DNA of 64,000 nt from an uncultured Eubacteriales bacterium (GCA_900545885.1 URAF01000007.1:1-64000); one strand, 5' to 3'; shown: positions 1-7,762, counted from the first letter of the stretch. Notes: generated by a model not told the origin, from the sequence alone. Made by a program: numbers and translations.

Positions 1-203
1 CCGTGAACGGCGACCTGTTTGCAGTACCACTTTTTGTAGCGGTGCTTTACGGCGACGGTTACCTTCACAAGCTCGCTTTTCCAAGTGGTCAGGTAGGCGT
101 AGCAGCGCACATGACCATCAGGGCTTGGATAGTATTTGCCGTCAATTTTCCGTATCCTTTTCAGGATGTTTTTCGGGATAGGTCTGATGTCTTTTTCCGT
201 CAT
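1..203 (-). CDS. Hypothetical protein of integrated element (partial, C-terminus cut)
   Basis: This minus-strand reading frame starts at an ATG at 203 and runs off the left edge, so only about 67 N-terminal residues are visible. It begins MTEKDIRPIPKNILKRIR and is rich in Lys, Arg, Tyr and Trp. A GAGGTGA ribosome site lies 6 nt upstream. The start is 5 nt after the stop of the preceding cargo gene, so it belongs to the same minus-strand operon of an integrated element. I do not recognise a family. The basic, aromatic N-terminus would fit a nucleic-acid-binding protein, but that is only a guess. Confidence 0.6.
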   Translation of the reverse strand, partial: MTEKDIRPIPKNILKRIRKIDGKYYPSPDGHVRCYAYLTTWKSELVKVTVAVKHRYKKWYCKQVAVH

Positions 204-208
204 AGCTT

Positions 209-1210
209 TCACCTCAAAGTAATTTTGTCGCCGAACATCTCGTCCAGCTTGCAAAGCGCGTCTTTATCGAAGGCGGAAGTGTCAATACCATCGTCAAGGT
301 CTTTCGGCTCTTCTATATCCCCGTCAAACTCGCGCATCTCCTCTTCGGAAAGTATCTCGCCCGTTTCGACGTCAACGCCTTGCGCAGAAGGCAATTCGCG
401 CACTTCATCGTTGTTTTCCATGACGACGAGCGTATGCCCGTTGCTCAAGATTTTGCCGAAGTACATCTCCGCAGTGTGATACGGAAAACCGACCATCGGC
501 ACGCGGCTTTCAAGTCCGCAATCTCTGCCCGTAAGAGTAAGGGGCAATTCATTTGCAAGCACTTCTGCATTCTTGCCGAACACTTCATAAAAGTCGCCCA
601 AGCGCATGGCGATAATTGCTTGCGGATACCTGTTTTGCACCTCCAGATACTTCCGATAAACGGGAGAAGTGGAAGCCTGTTTCTTCTTATCTTCTTCCTC
701 GGCGATCTCCGCCATGATCTCCTGTATCTCTTCATCGGACGGCATAGTATCTTCGTCGTCTTCGGGCTTTTCCTCATCGGGTTTGCCTTCGAGGTCTTCG
801 CCCATAAGGTCGAACATGGACATCTGCGGCTTGGGCTGCGGTTTGGGTTGCGCTTTCACCGTAGGTGCCTTTGCTGCCGGTTTGGGCTGCGTCTTGTATT
901 CGGAGCCGTCCTCGTTGTAGAGCGTGCCTTCGATGCTGTCCTCCTCAAAATAGTGGACAGCCCAGCCGAATACGACAGCGTCCTCGACCATAGCGTATCT
1001 CGCGCCCTTTTCGGCTTGCTTTCTTGCTTCTTCGGTCGCAAAGGACATAAAGCCGTCCATTGTTTTGCGGTTGAGCAGGATCTTGCCGTCTTTCTCTATC
1101 CGCACGCCATTGTTGATCTTTTCGGCAAGGATATTCGAGGCGTTTTCTTCGAGATAGGCTTTGATGCGCTGTTGTTCTTTGGTTTTCGCTTCCAAATTCA
1201 GTTGTTTCAT
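209..1210 (-). CDS. AcrIIA9/PcfK-like protein fused to MutS N-terminal mismatch-recognition domain
   Basis: 333 residues in three parts. Residues 1-105 resemble the PcfK-like family carried by conjugative elements, which includes the Cas9 inhibitor AcrIIA9. Recognisable signatures are AEKINNGVRIEKDGK (about 29-43) and HYFEEDSIEGTLYNEDG (86-102). Residues 106-180 are a Pro/Lys then acidic linker with a short MSMFDLM motif. Residues 184-268 match MutS domain I, including GDFYEVF, LTGRDCG and PMVGFPYH. The Phe-X-Glu mismatch-reading motif is intact as F207-Y208-E209. No MutS clamp or ATPase domain follows. The start overlaps the previous stop (ATGA) and has a GAAGGAG ribosome site. Cas9 inhibition and mismatch binding are inferences from the family; the fusion itself is read directly. 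Confidence 0.8.
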   Translation of the reverse strand: MKQLNLEAKTKEQQRIKAYLEENASNILAEKINNGVRIEKDGKILLNRKTMDGFMSFATEEARKQAEKGARYAMVEDAVVFGWAVHYFEEDSIEGTLYNEDGSEYKTQPKPAAKAPTVKAQPKPQPKPQMSMFDLMGEDLEGKPDEEKPEDDEDTMPSDEEIQEIMAEIAEEEDKKKQASTSPVYRKYLEVQNRYPQAIIAMRLGDFYEVFGKNAEVLANELPLTLTGRDCGLESRVPMVGFPYHTAEMYFGKILSNGHTLVVMENNDEVRELPSAQGVDVETGEILSEEEMREFDGDIEEPKDLDDGIDTSAFDKDALCKLDEMFGDKITLR

Positions 1211-1470
1211 AATTCATCTCCTTCGCAGAACGCTTCAACGGCGAGCAGCATTCCCGTCGCCATACCGCGCTTGTATGTCATCAGCATCGCCTCGTCTTGG
1301 CTTTCGGAAGCCTTTTCGAGGAACTCTTCGAAAAGAGCGTCGCTTTCCTCGGACAGCGTGGCTTTCAGCTTGTCATACAGCGCGAATTCTTCCTTGCGCG
1401 TTTTCTCCGGCAGTCTGATGTCTTTGCCGCAGATATTGCCGTGATAGAGTTCCCAAAACATGGATTTCAT
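1207..1470 (-). CDS. Small conserved cargo protein (DUF6809-like)
   Basis: 87 residues starting MKSMFWELYHGN. The start at 1470 is chosen because a perfect AAGGAGGT lies just upstream; longer upstream frames have none. The sequence is mostly helical, with a central Glu/Leu-rich stretch and a GMATGMLLAVEAF tail. Its length and pattern recall small DUF6809-type proteins found next to mobile-element genes, a tentative match from memory. It overlaps the following AcrIIA9/PcfK-MutS fusion gene by 4 nt, which suggests coupled translation. No enzymatic motif is visible and its function is unknown. Confidence 0.65.
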   Translation of the reverse strand: MKSMFWELYHGNICGKDIRLPEKTRKEEFALYDKLKATLSEESDALFEEFLEKASESQDEAMLMTYKRGMATGMLLAVEAFCEGDEL

Positions 1471-1481
1471 ATCGCACCTCC

Positions 1482-1856
1482 TTAAAACGGCAGGTCGTCC
1501 AGCAGTTCGGCCGCCTTTCCCGTGAGATCTTCGAGCGTCGTATGGTGGTTGAAGTCGCCGCGGTAGTCCTGTTCGTCTTTCGCCGTTCGGATGAGGATAT
1601 TGCTGTACCACTCGTTCGTGAAGTACCTGACATCCGAAATGGATATGTACACGCACTTGTTTTCCGCGCTCTTTATAAAGGCGGAAAAGCAGTAATGATT
1701 TCTTCCGACATTGACGAGCTGCCAATGATTTTCACGGCATACAGCTTTCAGATAGTTGATGTACTTTGTCTGAAAGGACTTGTAGTCCTCGCCGGTGTAA
1801 CTTCCGGAAGAGAATTCATATCCGAGATATTTTTTAAGTTCTGCAATTTTAGCCAT
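1482..1856 (-). CDS. Hypothetical cargo protein, 124 aa
   Basis: 124 residues beginning MAKIAELKKYLGYEF, soluble, with no signal peptide or membrane segment. It is rich in Tyr and Asn (for example YINYLKAV and HYCFSAFIKS) and ends in a short acidic Leu-rich tail. A GGAGG site precedes the ATG by 9 nt. The start overlaps the end of the upstream gene by 8 nt, as expected in a compact operon of a conjugative element. I do not recognise the family. Proteins of this size and context are usually element-encoded accessory proteins of unknown role. Confidence 0.65.
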   Translation of the reverse strand: MAKIAELKKYLGYEFSSGSYTGEDYKSFQTKYINYLKAVCRENHWQLVNVGRNHYCFSAFIKSAENKCVYISISDVRYFTNEWYSNILIRTAKDEQDYRGDFNHHTTLEDLTGKAAELLDDLPF

Positions 1857-2100
1857 TGTTCGTTTCCTCCAAGTATGTTTTGTATTGTGTGCAGCTTTCG
1901 AGCAGCTGCATGACTTCGGGCATCATCTGTTCCTTTGTCTTTCCTATACAGGAGAGGATGAGCAGGTTTGTATTCGCGCCGAAAAGTCGCCTGAAAGCGT
2001 AATCGAGGACAAGTGTTATGTCCTTGTCCTCGTGTCCGCTCGTTCTGTTGATGGCGAATATCGCCGTCAGGATGGCTTGTACTTCGTTTGTGTGTTTCAT
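1849..2100 (-). CDS. Hypothetical cargo protein, 83 aa
   Basis: 83 residues, MKHTNEVQAILTAIFA to the stop at 1849. The start at 2100 is favoured over a longer upstream frame because GAGGTGAGC immediately precedes it. It looks like a small helical soluble protein with no Cys cluster, signal peptide or transmembrane segment. It sits between two other small cargo genes, 7 nt after the upstream stop and overlapping the next start. The function is not recognisable. Confidence 0.6.
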   Translation of the reverse strand: MKHTNEVQAILTAIFAINRTSGHEDKDITLVLDYAFRRLFGANTNLLILSCIGKTKEQMMPEVMQLLESCTQYKTYLEETNNG

Positions 2101-2107
2101 GCTCACC

Positions 2108-2521
2108 TCACGCGATCCTTCTGATACCGCCGCCGAAACTCTGTACGGTAACGCTGCCGAACTCACTGCACCAGTCGTCGTCTTTGTTCCAGACATAGGC
2201 GAAAGCCGTATGACGGTTGCCTTCGGTGTACACGAGCGTATCCCATTCTTCGGGATAGTCGGTTACGATAAGGAAGTCGTAAAGCTCTCCGAATTCCGTA
2301 TATTCGTGCGTAACGGCGTAAACTTTGCACTTGTGCTTTTCCTCGATTGCTTTCATCTTTTCATGAAGTTCAGGCTCTTGGTCGATCCAGAAACCGCCGA
2401 AGCCTTCAAAGAAGCAGACTTTGTCGCTTTCGCGGAAGCCTTTTATGTACGGTTTGTAGATGTCCATTTTCTTCATTATTTCGATTGCCTTTTCTTTCTT
2501 TGCGATGTTCTTGTCTGCCAT
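2108..2521 (-). CDS. Hypothetical cargo protein, 137 aa
   Basis: 137 residues beginning MADKNIAKKEKAIEIMKKMD. The start is set by an AAGGAGGA site 8 nt upstream. After a Lys-rich helical N-terminus comes an aromatic, acidic core (FFEGFGGFWIDQEPEL, then VTHEYTEFGELYDFL) that looks like a compact alpha/beta fold. There is no membrane segment or metal-binding motif. Its position in a run of small minus-strand genes marks it as cargo of the integrated element. I know of no assigned function. Confidence 0.65.
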   Translation of the reverse strand: MADKNIAKKEKAIEIMKKMDIYKPYIKGFRESDKVCFFEGFGGFWIDQEPELHEKMKAIEEKHKCKVYAVTHEYTEFGELYDFLIVTDYPEEWDTLVYTEGNRHTAFAYVWNKDDDWCSEFGSVTVQSFGGGIRRIA

Positions 2522-2534
2522 TTTCGTATCCTCC

Positions 2535-2948
2535 TTAAATGCAATTTTGTAAAGTTTCAAAGTTGTAGCCGATGTTCCGGAGTGTCTCTTCGAAGCCGAA
2601 CCACGCCAGCAGGTTCTGATTGAAGTCATCCTGTGCAAGCGGATCTTCCTTGTCCCACTTGTCGCCGAAGAGTTCCGAAGGAGCGTAAAGTCCCGTTTCG
2701 TTCATGATGTTGTAAAGCATCTCGTTGATCTCTTGGCGGTATTGCTTGTAAAATCGCACCGTGTCGTAGTAGTAAATGAGTTCGCTTACTACACCCGAAC
2801 AACAACCGTTATGGAGCACATCCGTGAAGATGTACTTCTTGTCGTTGTAGTCGCTCCAGCGGCCTATGACATAGTTGCAGACGCGCTTTGTAAGAGGACT
2901 ATCTGAATTGCGCTTGATTTCTTTGACATTGGAAAGAGTGAGTTTCAT
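2535..2948 (-). CDS. Hypothetical cargo protein, 137 aa
   Basis: 137 residues beginning MKLTLSNVKEIKRNSDSPL. The stretch VLHNGCCSGVVSELIYYYDT is a distinctive landmark. The rest is Tyr/Asn-rich and probably soluble. The ATG shares one base with the TAA of the upstream gene (TAATG), so translation is probably coupled. No catalytic motif is recognised. Element-borne proteins with this pattern are generally uncharacterised. Confidence 0.65.
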   Translation of the reverse strand: MKLTLSNVKEIKRNSDSPLTKRVCNYVIGRWSDYNDKKYIFTDVLHNGCCSGVVSELIYYYDTVRFYKQYRQEINEMLYNIMNETGLYAPSELFGDKWDKEDPLAQDDFNQNLLAWFGFEETLRNIGYNFETLQNCI

Positions 2949-3211
2949 TATGCCGCCTCCTCGAAATCGTCCGGGTAGATGCGGGTGTACATTGCGCCGT
3001 ACTCAAAGTAAAGCCTGCCGTTCTTGTCTGTCATGAGGTCGTAAGTGATAACGCTTATCTTGCCTCTGTCTGTCACGGCGACTTGGGCTTCGCTTTTTTC
3101 AAGGTCGATGCCTACGAGGTTGAAGGTGATGTATTCCTCACCGTCAAACCATTCAAATTCCGAGAGATAATACTTTCGGAATTCCGAGAACTTGGAAACA
3201 TCTGTTTTCAT
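2948..3211 (-). CDS. Hypothetical cargo protein, 87 aa; first gene of the visible cargo operon
   Basis: 87 residues beginning MKTDVSKFSEFRKYYL, acidic and aromatic, predicted to be a small beta-rich soluble protein. GGAGGT sits 6 nt upstream of the ATG. It is the most upstream coding gene on this side, so the promoter for the run of eight cargo genes probably lies in 3212-3500. That interval also holds a large imperfect inverted repeat and a hairpin. The function is not recognised. Confidence 0.65.
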   Translation of the reverse strand: MKTDVSKFSEFRKYYLSEFEWFDGEEYITFNLVGIDLEKSEAQVAVTDRGKISVITYDLMTDKNGRLYFEYGAMYTRIYPDDFEEAA

Positions 3212-3218
3212 AGAGTTA

Positions 3219-3490
3219 CCTCCAAATTTTATTTTGCCTTTCGACGGAGGCGGAGTAGCACCGATTGAGTAGAGATCCGTTCATTGCGTTTTGACCTCAC
3301 GGAAGTCAATGACAAACGAAAAAATATTGCGTTCCTGTCTGATTGTTTCAGGGCAAAAGAAAAAGCCGAGAAGGAAATCCTTCCCGGCTTCACCGTTATG
3401 AGTTATTCGATTTTTCAGCGATAATTTTTCGCATTGACTTCCGCGAAAGCTGTGCTACGCTGAGCCTCCCGAAACGGCAAAATTTGGGGT
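3219..3490. repeat. Large imperfect inverted repeat with central hairpin
   Basis: This gene-free interval between the cargo operon and tRNA-Ser is an interrupted inverted repeat. The clearest arms are CGGAAGTCAATG (3300-3311) and CATTGACTTCCG (3432-3443), an exact 12-bp match. Outward from these, GTAGCAC (3255-3261) pairs with GTGCTAC (3451-3457), GGAGGC (3247-3252) with GCCTCC (3463-3468), and an AAATTTT/TTTGCC block near 3224-3237 with GGCAAAATTT near 3477-3486. Inward, CGAAAAAAT (3317-3325) faces an A/T-rich counterpart ending TTTTTCG near 3431. The centre carries a separate 12-bp hairpin. It could be an attachment-site arm region, a transfer origin or a structured RNA; the sequence alone does not decide. 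Confidence 0.55.
3353..3390 (-). terminator. Rho-independent terminator-like hairpin
   Basis: A 12-bp stem with one mismatch (3363-3374 with 3379-3390, loop AAAT). Read on the minus strand, it is followed by TTTTTCTTTT. It lies in the middle of the larger inverted repeat. It would stop minus-strand transcripts entering from the tRNA-Ser side before they reach the cargo operon, or could stop an internal RNA. Confidence 0.6.
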
Positions 3491-3530
3491 GTTATTTACG
3501 TTTTGCAACGATGCCGAAGTAATCCACGGC

Positions 3531-3569
3531 AAAAAATAATACGAACCCGTTTTCAGAGTTCGTATTATT
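3531..3569 (-). terminator. Terminator of tRNA-Ser
   Basis: A perfect 12-bp inverted repeat (3535-3546 with 3558-3569) followed on the minus strand by a T-run. It starts 6 nt after the tRNA 3' end, so it is the natural terminator of the tRNA transcript. Confidence 0.85.
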
Positions 3570-3575
3570 CACTAA

Positions 3576-3667
3576 TGGCGGAGAAGCAGGGATTTGAACC
3601 CTGGCTACGATTCTCTCGTACTACTCCCTTAGCAGGGGAGCCCCTTCGGCCTCTTGGGTACTTCTCC
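3576..3667 (-). tRNA. tRNA-Ser(GCT)
   Basis: 92 nt including an encoded CCA. The acceptor stem is GGAGAAG/CTTCTCC, the anticodon loop is CTGCTAA giving anticodon GCT, the T-loop is TTCAAAT, and there is the long variable arm typical of class II tRNA-Ser. The 3' end points toward the mobile-element cargo genes. That is the usual orientation for tyrosine-recombinase elements that insert at tRNA 3' ends. Confidence 0.95.
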
Positions 3668-3690
3668 ATGCCGAATATTTTTGCTTGAAT

Positions 3691-3719
3691 ATAATATCAC
3701 AGCCGCGACACAGTGTCAA
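3691..3719 (-). promoter_or_regulatory. Promoter of tRNA-Ser
   Basis: On the minus strand TTGACA (3719-3714), a 17-nt spacer and TATTAT (3696-3691). The -10 box ends about 23 nt before the tRNA 5' end, a near-consensus sigma-A promoter at the expected distance. Confidence 0.8.
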
Positions 3720-3796
3720 TAATTTTGAACGTTACTGACAAAATGTCGCGGCGTGTTTTGTCGAATACGGGTACTTCTCCGACTTCTTCCCTGCTC

Positions 3797-4540
3797 TTAC
3801 GCCGCAGGTTGCGTTGCGGTTTCGTCTTCTGCCGTGACTTCGACTGCGTGCAATCTGAGCTTTACGAAATCAACCATGCATGTGAGGTCATGCACTCCGT
3901 TCTCGTCTTTACCAAGCGTCATTACCAGATAAGGTTGCGTATCGGGGTCGGAAGGAGTGAGATATACCGCTTCGTAAGTCGTACCCGCCGCGTCCGTCAC
4001 TTTTTTGATGACGTAAGAGCTGTTGACTTCCACACCGAACCCCGCGGGGAGTTTGAAATCTTCGGGAAGCGTTCCGCCCGTTTTAAGCGCTTCGAGCAAC
4101 GCCGCCACGTTCGGGTCGTTGTAGTCCAGGTTGATAAAACTGACGCCGAGGCTTCTCTTGGCAAGTTCTAGCGAAGCGGGAATGTCGTTGACGTCAAACC
4201 CCGGAACAATGGGTTTGAGATATGTGTCGACAAACGAACCGAGATTGAGACTGCCGCCGCTGAGCATTCCGCCTATTACCGTATTTGCAAACGAAGTTAT
4301 GACAAGTCGCAACGTCATCGTTCCGTCACTGCGAAGAACAATGTTGCTGTTTGTTTTGTCAATGGCAAGCGCAAGCAAACTGCCCGGTATGTCCCACACC
4401 GAAGAATTGGAAAGGTCAAGCGCAAACTCTGTTTCTATAACGGGCACGGGAGTTTCGTCACAGGCCGTGAGCACAACAAGCGAGGATGCAAGGATCAGAA
4501 CCAACAATACCGAAATCAGAATTTTGGAAGTTTTTTTCAT
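3797..4540 (-). CDS. Putative lipoprotein, unknown function
   Basis: 247 residues. The start MKKTSKILIS is chosen because GAGGAGGG lies upstream. The N-terminus is a lipoprotein signal peptide with lipobox LTAC (Cys27). The mature part begins acidic and contains hydrophobic beta-rich sequence with no enzyme motif I know. It starts 17 nt after the stop of the SGNH-hydrolase lipoprotein gene, so the two are probably co-transcribed and act at the outer face of the membrane. The family is not recognised. Confidence 0.75.
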   Translation of the reverse strand: MKKTSKILISVLLVLILASSLVVLTACDETPVPVIETEFALDLSNSSVWDIPGSLLALAIDKTNSNIVLRSDGTMTLRLVITSFANTVIGGMLSGGSLNLGSFVDTYLKPIVPGFDVNDIPASLELAKRSLGVSFINLDYNDPNVAALLEALKTGGTLPEDFKLPAGFGVEVNSSYVIKKVTDAAGTTYEAVYLTPSDPDTQPYLVMTLGKDENGVHDLTCMVDFVKLRLHAVEVTAEDETATQPAA

Positions 4541-4557
4541 AATGCCGCCCTCCTCTC

Positions 4558-5685
4558 TCAATATTCGGGCAACTTGCCCGCCGTTGCGTCGAAGAACACT
4601 TCGGTCACGCCATCGTAGGTCGTCGCTTTGTCTATCTCCGCGCAAACGGTGTCTGCGTCAACAGACGACGAAAAGTAAGTAGTGATCACGTTTTTGCGCA
4701 TCGTTTTATATTCCGCAAGCGCTTTGCCTGCATCCGCAAGCCCTTTGTCCTGCAAAAACTTCTGCGTAAGCCCAGCGAGCATTGCGTGTCCTTCGTTGGA
4801 CGGATGAATGCCGTCGGGATAAATCAGTCTTTCCGCGCGTTCGGGGTCGAAATTGTAAATTGCGTTGAACGCTTCGCGCGCGTCAACCGTATAAAACGCG
4901 TTTTCGATGCCTTCCGCCTCATACTGCGCAAGCACGGTATCGAACGCACTGTTCAGTCTGCCTATCAGTTTGTCACCGAGTGCGTGCAGTTCTTCAAGCG
5001 TAACGTCGTGCCCGAGAATTTCTTTGAGCGCGGCTCGCGTATCCGCTTTTATGAGCGGAGTATCGACAGCCATTATCGGATTGTAAACCTTCTGGAAAAC
5101 TATAACCGCGTCGGGATTGAGCTCTCTCAGTCTGTCCACAATGGCACGGATGTTGGAAATCGCGCCTTTGATGTTTCCTTCTCCGTTGAGCGCGCGGTCT
5201 ATGCTCGTATAATTGTCGGACGCCGCTTCGACAACTATATTGTGCATGGTGATTGCAGGGTCGAAATCGTTTCTGTCCTGCAAAACGTCGTTGCCGATTA
5301 TGGAAATGTGAATTACGTCCGCGGTCATGACGTGAGAAATGAGCATACGCGCTCCGTCATAGCCTATCTGGTTGTTCACAACGGACAGCAAATCTTTTGT
5401 GAGATGTCCCGATACGGAATGATTGTAGTAAAGACAGTCGTTGCTCCGCCCGATAAGATTGGGATATGCGTACTCGTGGCGCAATCCGAGAGGCGAAGCC
5501 CCCAAAATTCCTTCTGCTATGGAGTCGCCCAAAAATACAATCTGCGTTTTGTCGGTGGCTACCGACGAATTGTCGTACAAAAACTGCGACGGTGTAACGG
5601 GGTCGTCGTTGCAAGCCGCAAGCGCGACAACGCAACAAACCAACACCGCAACGCACACAGTCGCCGCAACAAGTTTTTTCTTCAT
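4558..5685 (-). CDS. SGNH/GDSL-family hydrolase lipoprotein
   Basis: 375 residues with a lipoprotein signal peptide, lipobox LAAC (Cys25). The hydrolase core carries the SGNH blocks: FLGDSIAEG (nucleophile Ser55), IIGND (131-133) with the oxyanion Asn, and DGIHPSNEGH with catalytic Asp291 and His294. Members of this superfamily are esterases, often removing acetyl groups from carbohydrates or lipids. The substrate cannot be told from sequence. It is anchored outside the cell by a lipid and is followed by a second lipoprotein gene. The ATG has a GGAGG site 5 nt upstream. Confidence 0.88.
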   Translation of the reverse strand: MKKKLVAATVCVAVLVCCVVALAACNDDPVTPSQFLYDNSSVATDKTQIVFLGDSIAEGILGASPLGLRHEYAYPNLIGRSNDCLYYNHSVSGHLTKDLLSVVNNQIGYDGARMLISHVMTADVIHISIIGNDVLQDRNDFDPAITMHNIVVEAASDNYTSIDRALNGEGNIKGAISNIRAIVDRLRELNPDAVIVFQKVYNPIMAVDTPLIKADTRAALKEILGHDVTLEELHALGDKLIGRLNSAFDTVLAQYEAEGIENAFYTVDAREAFNAIYNFDPERAERLIYPDGIHPSNEGHAMLAGLTQKFLQDKGLADAGKALAEYKTMRKNVITTYFSSSVDADTVCAEIDKATTYDGVTEVFFDATAGKLPEY

Positions 5686-6007
5686 TTTTCCTCCTTACCC
5701 CCTGCGAGGTCGGGCACTCGTCCCGACAAAATTATACCCCCGCAAAAAGCAAAACACAATACGGAAAATCCGAAGGCGCCCTCGTCCGTTCCGGATATAC
5801 GCGCGAAATATGCTGAAAACAGCCATTTCCACAAAGCAAAATCCCCGCCGAAAATTTGTTATACCGGACAACACAACCTACTCTACCGTGCAAAAAATTA
5901 ATAATAACGTGTCAGCGGGTCAAATGAAGAAAACAATCAAATTGCAAATCAGATTGAACTTAATGTTCCAAACCGAATTGAATGAAATAATCACAATGCA
6001 GAACGTA
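5686..6007. other. Gene-free interval, 322 bp
   Basis: This lies between the start of the SGNH gene and the stop of the transporter gene, both on the minus strand, so it should hold the promoter of the lipoprotein pair. I see no clean -35/-10 pair and no strong terminator. Only short hairpins such as ACTATGC/GCATAGT around the transporter stop at 6008 are visible. Confidence 0.4.
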
Positions 6008-6958
6008 CTATGCAGAACGCATAGTCAAAGACCTTTTGGTCGGTGCAGGAAGAAAACGCGGTGAGAATTGAAGTTGCGTGATAAAAACGCCGAGGAAGAC
6101 GAGCAAGCAACCGCCGAGTTCGGTTGCGGAGTTTGCCTCATGGAGAATAATAGCACCGCCGAACAAAGCAATGACTGACTCCGTGCTGAGCAACATAGTA
6201 GCGGCGGCGGGGTTGACTTTCTGCTGTCCTACCACCTGCAAACCGTATCCGACCGCCGAAGCAACCACACCCATATAAAGCAACGACCACACAGCGTGTC
6301 TGAGTGCGGCAGGTGACGGCGCGCCGTTTGCCAGCATTACGGGCACGGCGATAATCGACGCCACGGCAAACTCGGTAAAAGTAAATTTGAACGGGTCTTC
6401 GCCTTCTGAAAATTCGTCTATAAGCAGAATCTGCAAGGCGTAGCAAAACGAACTTAGCAGAACGAACAGGTCGCCTTCGCCGACTGTCAGGTCGTCGCCC
6501 GTCACGCTCATCATCCAGAACCCCGCAATGGCTACGGGAACGGCAAACCAAACGTTGGCGCGAGTGCGTTTGCCCGCGAGCAGTCCCATGAGCGGAACAA
6601 TCATTATGTACATCGCGGTTATAAATCCCGCTTTGCCCGCCGTGGTGCTTTCCAGTCCCGCCTGCTGTGCAACGCTTGCCACGTAAAGACATATCCCGCT
6701 GAGTGCTCCGCCCACAAGCACGTTTTTGTCAAAGCGGAAAACCACGTAGCCTTTTTTTCTGCGGAATGCGTCGTTCAGAACAATCATCAAGGCAAGTGCC
6801 GCCGCCCCTATACAGAAACGCAAAGCGACCACCGACGTCGCGTCGACCGTTTCCGCCGCCTGTTTCTGAAATACGAATGTCAGCCCGAACGCAAGCGCGG
6901 ACAACAAAAGTATGACAACTCCCGCAGGACTGTTTTTGTCTTCCGAGCGAGTCAACAC
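6008..6958 (-). CDS. DMT-superfamily (EamA-type) transporter
   Basis: About 316 residues with ten predicted membrane helices in two EamA repeats. The first begins VVILLLSALAFGLTFVFQKQ and the second GDLFVLLSSFCYALQILLIDE. These inner-membrane carriers export or import amino acids and other metabolites; the substrate is unknown. The start is probably GTG at 6958 or TTG at 6955. Both overlap the TGA of the biotin ligase gene and follow a GGAGAGG site. It is the last gene of the decarboxylase operon, so a link to biotin or to substrate uptake is possible but unproven. Confidence 0.82.
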   Translation of the reverse strand: MLTRSEDKNSPAGVVILLLSALAFGLTFVFQKQAAETVDATSVVALRFCIGAAALALMIVLNDAFRRKKGYVVFRFDKNVLVGGALSGICLYVASVAQQAGLESTTAGKAGFITAMYIMIVPLMGLLAGKRTRANVWFAVPVAIAGFWMMSVTGDDLTVGEGDLFVLLSSFCYALQILLIDEFSEGEDPFKFTFTEFAVASIIAVPVMLANGAPSPAALRHAVWSLLYMGVVASAVGYGLQVVGQQKVNPAAATMLLSTESVIALFGGAIILHEANSATELGGCLLVFLGVFITQLQFSPRFLPAPTKRSLTMRSA

Positions 6959-7758
6959 TGCACCGTAACCTCTCCCCAACCGACGGTATGTTCGCCGTCG
7001 TCGCAAAGAACGTGCAAAGCGCAATTACCGTCGATGTCGACGGCTTTGCCCGTCTTCTGTCTGCCGTCCTTATCGGTGAACGTCACTTGTTTGCCGATAG
7101 TGAACGATTTTGTTTTGTATCGCCTTACGACTTCTTCTCCGCGCACTTCGAAATCGCGGCACAACTCACCGCAAAGCACGGATAATCTTTCGCCTAGACG
7201 GTATATGCTGTGTTCCTTGTATTTTTCAAATTCGGCACATAAAATGCCGTTTTTGCACTGTAAAGCTACCGATGTTGCAATATCACGCAAATCTCCGAAG
7301 TCCTGCTCCGTGTAAAAAAGGTTGACGCCTATACCTAGCAAAACGTATTTGCCGCCGTCGGCGGAATATACGCATTCGGGCAGAATGCCGCAGATTTTTC
7401 TGCCGCCCGAAAGCACGTCGTTCGGCCATTTGATAAGGCTTTGTATCTCGAAAACCTCGTAGAGCAAATCCGTTACGCAAAGAGCGCAAAGGCCGCCGAG
7501 CGGCGATACGTCTACGTCGGAAGGAACGCGTGCCACGTATGTGACGTACATACCCTTTCCCGCAAGCGACAGGAACTTGCGGTCGTATCTTCCGCGCCCG
7601 CCAGTCTGTTCGCGGGATATGACGGCGAACTCGTACGCAACCTTTCCTGCTCGCAGCATTTCTTTTGCGGTAAGGTTTGTCGACGTCACCGATTTATAGC
7701 AAAAGCAAGGCAGTTGCCTGCCCTGCTTTGCGTATGTCGTATAATCGTACTCGTCCAT
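6952..7758 (-). CDS. birA: Biotin--[biotin carboxyl carrier] protein ligase, no DNA-binding domain
   Basis: 268 residues. It attaches biotin to a carrier lysine through biotinyl-5'-AMP. The biotin-binding loop GRGR (54-57) and KWPND (110-114) are present, with a short C-terminal SH3-like cap. The N-terminal winged helix of regulatory BirA is absent, so this is a monofunctional enzyme. It begins 4 nt after the oadB stop and lies in the same operon as a biotin carrier protein, which is its likely target. It overlaps the downstream transporter gene. Confidence 0.92.
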   Translation of the reverse strand: MDEYDYTTYAKQGRQLPCFCYKSVTSTNLTAKEMLRAGKVAYEFAVISREQTGGRGRYDRKFLSLAGKGMYVTYVARVPSDVDVSPLGGLCALCVTDLLYEVFEIQSLIKWPNDVLSGGRKICGILPECVYSADGGKYVLLGIGVNLFYTEQDFGDLRDIATSVALQCKNGILCAEFEKYKEHSIYRLGERLSVLCGELCRDFEVRGEEVVRRYKTKSFTIGKQVTFTDKDGRQKTGKAVDIDGNCALHVLCDDGEHTVGWGEVTVQC

Positions 7759-7762
7759 TTTA

